From Sabellastarte sp. h YS-2021 (lineage: Eukaryota > Annelida > Polychaeta > Sabellida > Sabellidae), in the NCBI GenBank assembly GCA_964017235.1, contig OZ024936.1, positions 54,921,028-54,985,027 of the forward strand: a stretch of 64,000 nt of DNA. The letters run 5' to 3'. The stretch's first letter is position 1. Each line of letters starts with the position of its first letter. A program made the position numbers and the translations under genes. The notes beneath the pieces were generated by a model. It did no database searches and was not told where the DNA came from. It saw only the letters and a program-made list of their open reading frames with translations. This document shows, piece by piece, positions 55,801-64,000 of this stretch.

Positions 55801-57718
55801 TACGGAGCCCAGGAAGGGACATAGAACTGTTTTCCTATCATTTTTTATCTCATTACCACAAGATAGTAAGTTATTACCACAAGTTAGCAAGTTGTTACCA
55901 AAAGATACTAATTCATTCTCACAAGTTAGAAAGTCATTACCACAAGATAGTAAGTCGTTCCCACAAGTCAGCAAGTCTTTTCCACAAGATAGAAAGTCGT
56001 TCCCACAAGATACTAAGTCGTTCTGACAAGTTAGGATAACTATTTCAATCAATCGAGATAATCTCACTTTTTGGATATATTTACTCCATTGGTCCAGATA
56101 ATATATTAATCTTTGAAAGACTAACAAAAGTATATAAAGAGTTAATATGTCTACAGGGATTATATACAGTTCTTAATTCTTTTTTTTTTTTTTTTTTTTT
56201 GCTGCTAGACTTCTGTCAGTAAACTTTGTATGTTGTTCTGTTACCTGCTTTGCGTGGTCACACAGGCAAATGGGAATTCCAAATTGTTCAAAATGTCATA
56301 AATGGTACGTGTATTTGATTTCAGGAGTAACTGCAGGGAGTCTAAAAAATTGAGATATTATTTTTAAAAATTGAGATAGTATATCTGTAAACTACAGAGC
56401 CCTGGAAAGGACATAGAACTGTTTTCCTTGCATTTTTTTATCTCGTTACCACAAGATAGTAAGTCATTCCCACAAGATAGGAAGTCATTCCCACAAGTTA
56501 GTATGTTGTTACCACAAGATACTAAGTTGTTCCCACAAGTTAGCAAGTCGTTACCACAAGATACTAAGTCATTCCCACAAGTTTTAATCAGTCATGCTTT
56601 GATGCCAATGTACAGGCAATTTCTTTGTCCTTGATACCTAACTTCTATAGAGGTCACCCATCTACTAGGATACTATTCAAGTTTACATATGCCTGTAGGC
56701 TTTTAGTGACCTTCAGAGGTTACATCTTTCCTATTACTTTACATGTCCAACTTTCATACCATTATGGTTATCGTTTTGGCCTTTTAGAGGTGCCTGTTTT
56801 ATGGCACTTCCCTTGGTCCTTCTAAGATATTTTAGTGTCTCACATTGGATTGAATGCTTCTTGGTACAGCATACCTTGTAGGATCTCCATCGGATTCTCA
56901 TATAAGCTGTACCTGGATGCAGCCAAACTTGTGTTTGCTGTGATGCAAATTGCACAGTCTTTTCATACAGTAAATTGCATAGTCTTATCATTCTCAACCC
57001 CTTCTTAAAATTCATCACACTATAACTTACATTTTCTTTCTTCATAGACGATTTCTTTTTCTTACAAAAAATTGCCATTTTTGGCCCTGGTCTTAACCTT
57101 CTGTTTAAATTTCTAAATTCCTCTAGTATCTCTGGCTTTGCCAGTAGTTTGGGTAACCTTGGTTCCCCCCTTAGGTGCCACATACAGACACTGTAACCCA
57201 ATTAGTAGTAAACCTCTAAAAGACAGTATTGCGACATACCTGTAACAATATGTAGGTGACCTCTGAAGGTCAAGAGGTGGTAACTATGAAGAACAACCAT
57301 TAAAATTGATAAATAATAACCATAATGGTATAAAAGTTGGATATGTAAAGTAATAGGAAACATGCGACCTCTGAAGGTCACTAAAGCCTACTTGAAAGGT
57401 ATGCTAGTAGATGGGTGACCTCTATACAATTTAAGTATCGTAGACAAAGAAATTGCATGTACATTGGTATCAAAGCATGACTTAGTAACTCATGGGAATG
57501 ACTACAGATCTTGTGGTAATGACTTGTTAACTTGTGGAAATGACTTGCTACTTTGTGGTAGCGACTTGTTAATTTGTGGTAAGAGTTGTTAACTTGTGGT
57601 AATGAGTTATTAACTTATGGTAATGGCTTGCTAACCTGTGGGAACGACTTCTTATCTTGTGGGAATGAGATAAAAAAATGCCAAAAAAACAATTCTATGA
57701 CCCTTCCTGGGCCCTGTA
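55801..57718. mobile_element. Compound foldback transposon FB-C
   Basis: 1,918 bp flanked by CTTAGT on both sides (55795-55800, 57719-57724). Outer ends are TACGGAGCCCAGGAAGGGAC and, reversed, TACAGGGCCCAGGAAGGGTC. Inside are, in order, a short arm of 21-bp repeats (55860-56035), the AT-rich block (56036-56392), a second internal terminal sequence (from 56393, TACAGAGCCCTGGAAAGGAC), an arm (56455-56590), a core (56590-57480) and a last arm (57485-57668). The core keeps a 155-codon minus-strand frame (57201-56734) not open in the other copies. So an ordinary foldback unit plus an extra arm and block has moved as one. Confidence 0.85.
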
Positions 57719-57724
57719 CTTAGT

Positions 57725-58853
57725 ATAAAGTATAAAGGAAAACAGTCATTTACAGTGTTTCAAACTTCCCTACAGAACAAGTTAATCTTGTTTTATTTCT
57801 TTCCATGTGAGAAGATGATACCTCATCAAAGGATTAACAGTTGCTCCCCCCAACCCGTCAGAGAGAGAGAGGCAGGTGAAGTATTTAGTCATAATAGACT
57901 TTAATACACACATTACAAAACAAGATACTGTCCGACATGTGATAAATTTTCCCAAACAAATGTATTGGTGAATTAACTTAGTTATGTCAAAAGCTACCAA
58001 TCAGATATATGCAGATTTTAAATTTACATGCAAAAGCTAAAAATATGCATCATTGAACTTATCCTTGTTATGACTGAAGTTTCTTTGTTGTTGTTTTTTT
58101 GTCAGCGTCATCCATGAATATGCCGTGTTTACTTTGGATCTTTTTTCTATAGATCAAGCTCAGGTGGTTGATTACATTTCTCATAATTCATTGTCTGTAG
58201 GTTTTAGTTATATTTTTGAACCAAAATCTGAATCAAATAATGTTGAAAATGTAAACTCATACCGCTCCCTGTCCAAACTTGGCATGACTTGTGCACTGTA
58301 AACTTATTTGTACTTGTCTTAAGTGTAGAAAGAAAAGACTAGCTAACACATCTACAGCACAGACCTCCACCAGGGCTAGTTTCCAAACTTTTGGAATTTC
58401 CCATTATCCAGAGTATGAAAAGTGCCCTCCGAAAAGGTCACCAATTCTTCCTTTTGTCATGGCCTACACACATATGAAAAATTCATTAAAATCCGTTCAT
58501 TACTTTTGTGAGCAATGTTAAACAGAAAGCATAGAGTCATTAAAATACATTGAAAATGTAACCTTTGAAAATTCAGAACTTTTTTTTACATTCAGAATAT
58601 AATAATGACAAGGATGGATCATGCGCCCAGTTGGGCATTAAAATCACCAATGAAACTTTGGTAAAAGGTGGCAACTTCACCTTGTATTAGCATATGTCAC
58701 ATGAGCGACATTGTAAGAGCAAATTGAGCTATGGTTGTGGTTATACATAAGCAACACGAAAATGTATGGTAAAGTGTTTCTCATCATCTACCATCCTGCC
58801 ATCAACTGCATGATTTATGGTATCTGCATGATCTATTATATCCCGTTGACACA
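57725..58853. other. Segmental duplication copy 2, left part; no gene
   Basis: From about 57990 it is colinear with 43895-44880. Short GACCTCCACCAGGGC and GGATCATGCGCCCAGTTGGG elements occur in both copies. No coding frame. Confidence 0.45.
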
Positions 58854-58950
58854 GGTCCTCAGTAGTCTAGTGGTTAGTAAGTTTGGCATCCAATCCCAGG
58901 CTGTCACCTCTGTGTGGATTCTATTCCAACAAGTGGTAATGATGCGGACT
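58854..58950 (+). mobile_element. SINE tRNA-like head, decayed
   Basis: GGTCCTCAGTAGTCTAGTGG with A box TAGTCTAGTGGTTAGTAAG and a damaged B box (TGGATTCTATTCC). It matches the SINE at 61731-61579 on the opposite strand. Confidence 0.65.
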
Positions 58951-59741
58951 CGCAGTTCTGACTAAGTTTTCTTAATATCTAAATGACCAGTTCTCAAGTA
59001 TCTTTTATTTGCTGCTCCAGCCCAGCAAAAACACTATCTCAGACAAATCATCGCCAGTGGTAAATCACTTGTAGATTTGATACAACCTCATAAGGACAGA
59101 TTTTCAATTTGAGGTTATGATTTTGAATACAACTAATGGTCACAAGTGGGGTTTGATTGAGCACCAGTCCTATACTATGACCTTAACAGTTGAAATGGAT
59201 GAATAATTCATAACTTTGACTTGGTAACAGGATCGTAAATCGTGTAGAGATATAAACAATCAATGTTAAGAATTGATTCTACACAATAACCAAGATATAA
59301 TACAATTTGACCCTAAGAATACTACATATACCACATACCCATCCTCATGCTGGAGTGTTATTTTATTGAAAACACAGACTACACTTTCTGGGAAAGATAC
59401 CTTTCGATTGAAAAATAATCTTACAAGAGAATGTTTACAAGTTTAGTGTATATGCACCAGAAATGCTTTTACTTTTTCTATGTTTTGAAAAATTCTCCAA
59501 CTTTTATCTAATTGAAAAACGTATCACCGGCTTACCACTCCAGTGAAACTTATCATAACTTTTTTATTACTGGACCAATTTTGGATTTTCTATCACGATT
59601 TTTGTTCAGTTTGGTATGGGTTTGAATCTTGGCAAATGATATGATATCCGATTGGCTTGGTGCATGTGGGCTGTACATATCCACATAACCAAATTACTCT
59701 GCCTCTACATAAATCCACATTACTCTGCTACTAACTTAAAT

Positions 59742-59845
59742 TCTGGGAATATCTACAATGGGTGGGAATGGTTCGCTGGGTGCATTATCCCCAGCAAAAT
59801 CAGCCTTGATCATGCCAGACCCATTGTCGACAACCAGGGTTTCCC
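59742..59845 (-). pseudogene. Actin exon 1 pseudogene
   Basis: Minus-strand [20 protein letters not shown] then [12 protein letters not shown]: the same divergent actin exon 1 as at 49859-49984, including the unusual Asp-Asn pair. The ATG and the donor site are lost. The adjoining intron sequence is also duplicated (CATTACTCTGCTACTAACTT against GTAATCTCTGCTACTAACCT). No exon 2 or 3 copy was seen to the left, where FB-C lies. Confidence 0.85.
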
Positions 59846-61088
59846 ATCGTACGGTAGGTCACATGAGCATTTGTTGGGATTATGTAAGTACGTTTTTATG
59901 CAATAAAAATATAATTATTAAATATTTGCAATTTTGTTTTACTGACTGTCCTTATTGATTCTGTTACCAAAGCCATGTCTGTCATGCGGCCCAAGGCAAA
60001 TGTGTAACAAATGATAAACCTTTGGATTTCAACACATTATATGGATCATATCATGACTCGAATAAGTAGGTCACAACTTTCTGTGCTGGGGACACAAGTT
60101 ACAGACAAATGGGGTCATCTACCTTCGGTTGTGCATCATTGTGGTATTATCTATTTCATGTCTTGGTGGAACACATATGCCATGGTTCGGTGGGATTTGC
60201 AATTGGTATTATGTGTTAGATATAACATTGAATGTGATTTGCATTTGCAATTTGTTTAATGTTTGAAAAACCTCACATGAGCTAAACCAAAGTGTGAAGG
60301 GTGGATCAGATGGCTATATAAGATGACTTATTACTATACTTATTTGATTTCGCCTAGATAACCTTATCCTTATTAATCCAGAGACCTTGCATCTTGGTAA
60401 AAGACAGCCTTTGGTATATTTAGTGTGCTACATTATTGTTCCATTTTAAGTATTTAAAATGTCTGCTAAATGTCTGTCTAGACTAAGTAGATACTAGGTA
60501 GCGTATTTTATTACATACACCAGCGAAAAGAATAGCTTGTATATTTTGATCTTAATATGAAACAAATTAATATATGTTTCCATGCAGATGATTTTGTGTT
60601 TTCATGTATGTGTTACCACTCTGCCGGTGGCCCCCGTAAGTTCTTTCAATCAAGTACAACTACAACAAGAAATATCTGCTGAAGCAGATGTGAACGATGC
60701 ACAAGCAAGGCGTGCTGGGAGAGTGGGTTATTTGTAATTTATCTGTCAGTGATGGAACCTTTTTTAGAATTTCGTAGTGATTTTTGGGATTTTGTTTAAA
60801 TGTTAGACTGCTGACTGCTCACAATTATTGTGTTAAGTAAGTGAGGTTACCGTCGTTAACTGAACTGATCATGGACATTGGTGCGTGCACATTGATAATA
60901 ATATGTTGTGTTGGAGTTGTGTATGGACTTTTTACTGCTTCTCTTGTGTGTGGCGGGAGTGATGATGAAAAATTGCAATAAGGACAAGATCAAAATGATT
61001 ACAAGAACAACAGCAATCAAGGCAGCTAATGAAGCCACATCAAGGCATGAAACCAGGGCACAGCATAACCTGACTGACTTGAAGCAAT
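59846..61088. other. No recognised gene
   Basis: Right part of duplication copy 2 to about 60600, then unassigned DNA. A frame at 60908 has a hydrophobic start (MDFLLLLLCVAGVMM) and then runs into the minisatellite. Confidence 0.4.
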
Positions 61089-61498
61089 TGGACAATGCTG
61101 GAAAAGCTTGTCACCACTGTGAACAATGCTGGAAAAGCTTGTCACTATTGTGGACAATGTTGGAAAAGCTTGTCACCACTGTGGACAATGCTGGAAAAGC
61201 TTGTCACTATTGTGAACAATGCTGCAAAAGCTTGTCACCACTGAGGACAATGTTGGAAAAGCTTGTCACCTGTGGACAATGCTGGGAAGCTTGTCACCAC
61301 TGTGGACAATGTTGAAAAAGCTTGTCATCACTGTGGACAATGCTGGAAAAGCTTGTCACTATTGTGAACAATGTTGGAAAAACTTCTCACCTGTGGACAA
61401 TGCTGGAAAAGCTTGTCACCACTGTGGACAATGCTGGGAAAGCTTGTCACTACTGTGGACAATGCTGGAAAAGCTTGTCACCACTGTGGATGGAGTTG
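61089..61498 (+). repeat. 31-bp minisatellite, about 13 units
   Basis: Unit GACAATGCTGGAAAAGCTTG plus TCACCACTGTG, with A/G, CACC/CACT and GGAA/GAAA variation; one unit is shortened (near 61270). The period is not a multiple of three, so open frames cycle through LEKLVTTV, GKACHHCGQC and KSLSLLWT; no protein is implied. Confidence 0.9.
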
Positions 61499-61578
61499 CA
61501 GGGTAATTAATTGGGAAAGCTGGAATCTCAGCTCGACTCACTGGAGGGAGAGAAGTGGCTTCCTTGTGCATCACAGAA

Positions 61579-61731
61579 CAAAGGTCAAAGTTGGGGTTTT
61601 ACGTCCCATTCAATAGCCAGGGTCATATTGGGACAGGTCCTCAGAATTTCCACTTGTGGGACTCGAACCCACAGAGGTGACAGCCTATGATTAGATGCCA
61701 AACTTGCTAACCACTAGGCCACTGAGGACCT
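61579..61731 (-). mobile_element. tRNA-derived SINE with 16-bp target duplication
   Basis: On the minus strand: GGTCCTCAGTGGCCTAGTGG head, A box TGGCCTAGTGGTTAGCAAG, B box GGGTTCGAGTCCC, then a short body with GACGTAAAACCCC. The target duplication CTTGTGCATCACAGAA is perfect (61563-61578 and 61732-61747). The intact duplication and boxes mean a recent insertion. Confidence 0.88.
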
Positions 61732-61747
61732 CTTGTGCATCACAGAA

Positions 61748-62352
61748 GGATACATTCATAAGTGGTGCTGTGGATCATCCCCTAACTTCTGAAACAACTG
61801 GCACTAAGGCACTAAGCAGTGACGTTGAGATAATATATTCCGACATAGACGATAAAGTCAAGAAAAGAAAAAGCCAACAAAACTGGACCAAACTGTAGTG
61901 CAGTGTGTAGAACTAAACCAGCAGAGATAATGATAACAGGCGAGGCCGACTTGCTGTCCCAATGAGATATTGAAGGACTTGGGACAGATTGCATTGGTCT
62001 GGTGCCTCAACTATTACAGTCCTGGCAAGGGAGATCTCGTGGTCTGAGAGAAGTGAAGACACACGTGGCAACATACATATGGACCTAGCTACTGGCATTA
62101 CCTACATTTACAACATGCCAAGAAGGCAGTAGGGGGCACAGACAGTGGCAGTGTTGTCACTATGGACCATTGGCAGAACATGGGAAATAGATTTAAGGAT
62201 GCTAAAAATTTACATTTAAATGTTGGTGATTTTGTTTTTATAGACTATAAGTACACTGATCAGACATTGGACTGTGGTGGGCTCCTGGTGAGTGGCAAGT
62301 TGACACACGACGTCATGTCAGAAGGGCCAGTAAAGTCTCATATGCAGTGAAA
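61748..62352. other. No recognised gene
   Basis: Contains a 62-codon plus-strand frame (62162-62350, MDHWQNMGNRFKDAKNLHLN) without a known domain. Confidence 0.3.
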
Positions 62353-62770
62353 TTGAATCCTGGTGCACCAGAATTCCAATCTCAGTGGAACATTTGCACA
62401 GCTAGTTTTGACTGGGTGGTGGTTTTCTCCAATGGCTGGATGGGGAAAGACAAACAGTGTGGATGTGAATGCCCCAGTCTTTAAATCCAGGGGAACAAGG
62501 TTATGTTGAATGTGCACATGTTGGAGTTCTCAGCTAAGTAAACATACCACAACACATGTGACAAAAGAAATGGTTGCCAACTTGAGAGCTGTAGCAATAT
62601 TACAGAAAGCTACAAGTGAAAATTATCAAATGCATTTGGAATCGAAGGTGCAGGGACTGCAGCCAGCTTGGCTCTCCATGCTTATGGCATGGCTGTATTC
62701 TCGTCATTCCATAGGACTCAAAGACTACAAGATAGAATTACCAAGGATTTTAAGGGCAATTGCGACATAA
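62353..62770 (+). pseudogene. Unidentified coding remnant with PAM2-like motifs
   Basis: Plus strand: LNPGAPEFQSQW at 62353 and, in a different frame, VDVNAPVFKSRGTRL at 62459, followed by a frame (62570-62770) with VANLRAVAILQKATSENYQM. The two short motifs resemble the PAM2 peptide (LNxxAxxFxP) that binds poly(A)-binding protein, but the last Pro is missing. Frameshifted; family unknown. Confidence 0.25.
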
Positions 62771-64000
62771 AGATGCAAATAAATTGGGCGCAGCTATGGC
62801 TTATTTGGGTTACCTTAAATCCAAGAGACTTAGTTGTTAATCAATAGCTAATAATGTATTCGCTCTTAAACAGAACCTAAGACATTTAGGAATCCCATGT
62901 AAATGATGGGACCATTAGATGATGAATCAGTTTTTGAAGGGCTACCTAGGTTTGGCCCTACCCGCGTCACTCCTAGGACTCTTCTCATGGTATAACAAAC
63001 AGACACACTGTTTAGGCTAAATGCAGCCTTCCACAACATCAACCTTTTGCAGCGGCATTTGCACTGGGCATTTTTGCGTTATTGTGCATCTCTAATTTAG
63101 TCCCACCAACATAACAGACATTTGATAGCAGAAGTATTGGTGTGTTCAGACATTGCATTCGACGGTAGTGGTGCCTCTTGTGATAGTGGTTCACTTGTGA
63201 CAGGCGGAAACTCTCCAGACCAATGATCAAACTCACATGGTCCAGATACCGTGCATGAAAACTTATCCACATGTTTGTCATACCTCGGCATTGAGGTGGG
63301 TGTGTGCAGCAGCAGCAGCATATTTTCCACATCAGTACCTCTGATCTCTTGGTAGGGACGCCCATTAACAGAAATCATTTTGCGACCATGTCTTCACCAA
63401 ATCAATGGACTCATGACTGGAGGACCTCTGATTCTATTTGGTCCTTGTTAAAGAAATTTCCGTACAATGCACAATAAATAAGATTCCCTGACTTGACTTT
63501 GTTTCTCCTCTCATGCATACGACTGCAAGAATGGAGTTGCCTGAAGATATCCACTCTGCCACACCTCTTCTTTTAGGAAGAGCTGAAAGCTTATATCTCT
63601 TTGCAAAAGCCTACCCACCTTGGGTTTGTCATATTGTTCAAACTGTCTCTATGGTGTGGACCACCCCTCCTTTTCCACGTCACCGTACTATGAATTATTT
63701 TGGACTTTTTGTTTCCTGGATATTCCACATTAAAATTTGTCTTTTCATGGAGATTATATTAGAATTCAAATAACGCTGAGCTTTATTTTTGATACACAAG
63801 GAAATAAAATTCATTTTGCCATGGTGAAATATAGACTTTGATTGACTTCCATTCTTGTAGATTTTTTCACTGTCAAGGTTTCAAATTTAATTCACACTTA
63901 TCTAATAACATGGCGTTAATTTGCCTCCTGACTACCCAGATAATTTAAATGGGAACAAAACCATGTCAGTCCGGTGAACTGTCTGTTGGCCTTTTTATCA
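62771..64000. other. Unassigned DNA
   Basis: A minus-strand ATG frame at 63378-63097 (MISVNGRPYQEIRGTDVENM, 93 codons, ordinary composition) could be an exon or a decayed element; no domain recognised. Nothing else supported up to the window end. Confidence 0.3.

Larger units (their letters stand above)
57990..60600. repeat. Segmental duplication, copy 2 (compact)
   Basis: Colinear with the three blocks of copy 1 and containing a decayed actin exon 1. It lacks the LINE/pogo block and Harbinger H2, and it lacks any trace of the neighbouring H1. Confidence 0.65.

Noticed and set aside
61640-61730. Genuine tRNA gene on the minus strand
   Set aside because: A and B boxes are present but the 3' acceptor strand does not pair with the 5' end, and the sequence continues into a SINE body flanked by a 16-bp target duplication.

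Overview
The window is nuclear DNA of an invertebrate animal. It has spliceosomal introns, one conserved host gene (actin) split by introns after codons 42 and 122, tRNA-derived SINEs, and many layers of eukaryotic transposable elements. Tyrosine-recombinase (YR) retrotransposons, PIF/Harbinger, pogo, L1/Tx1-like and CR1-like LINEs and foldback elements together suggest a marine lophotrochozoan or invertebrate deuterostome, but the sequence alone does not fix the phylum. No bacterial genes, rRNA, CRISPR array or genuine tRNA gene was seen.

1-26 kb is a nest of DIRS/Ngaro-type YR retrotransposons, all on the minus strand. A decayed element (here YR-1; gag from 16540, YR down to 2889) is split inside its reverse transcriptase by a nearly intact 8.5-kb element (YR-2, 5499-13981) carrying gag, RT-RNase H and tyrosine recombinase plus split direct repeats. 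The YR-2 junctions share one ACA trinucleotide with no target duplication. YR-2 also shows a canonical A AAA AAC slippery heptamer at the gag stop and a good candidate 118-nt intron joining RNase H to YR. Upstream lies a second decayed element (YR-3, about 25.3-17.25 kb). Its YR gene is cut by a 1.9-kb foldback transposon (6-bp target duplication), and its RNase H is cut by a 5'-truncated LINE with a 1,128-codon open frame and a 13-14-bp target duplication.

26-31 kb holds a decayed PIF/Harbinger transposase, a CR1-like LINE fragment and a tRNA-SINE.

31.8-50.4 kb is a single minus-strand actin gene of 376 codons in three coding exons. Splice sites are intact, intron 1 is 15.1 kb, and four normally invariant histidines (40, 73, 87, 161 in mature-actin numbering) are all asparagine. 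Intron 1 contains a foldback element, a Harbinger element (transposase with two frameshifts plus a convergent MADF-type accessory gene with one amber codon) and a pogo-like transposon inside a decayed LINE. A deletion derivative of a Harbinger element sits just upstream of the actin promoter region.

50.4-61 kb contains a diverged partial duplication of the actin upstream half, including a decayed actin exon 1 at 59.8 kb, and lacking the LINE/pogo and Harbinger insertions. A compound foldback element (55801-57718, TSD CTTAGT) adjoins it. 61-64 kb has a 31-bp minisatellite, a SINE with a 16-bp target duplication and unidentified DNA.

The most unusual items are the foldback family with TAC...GTA ends, 6-bp TSDs and stop-free 21-bp repeat arms; the YR-2 element with its frameshift site, intron and tandem 1011-bp terminal units; and the His-to-Asn actin.
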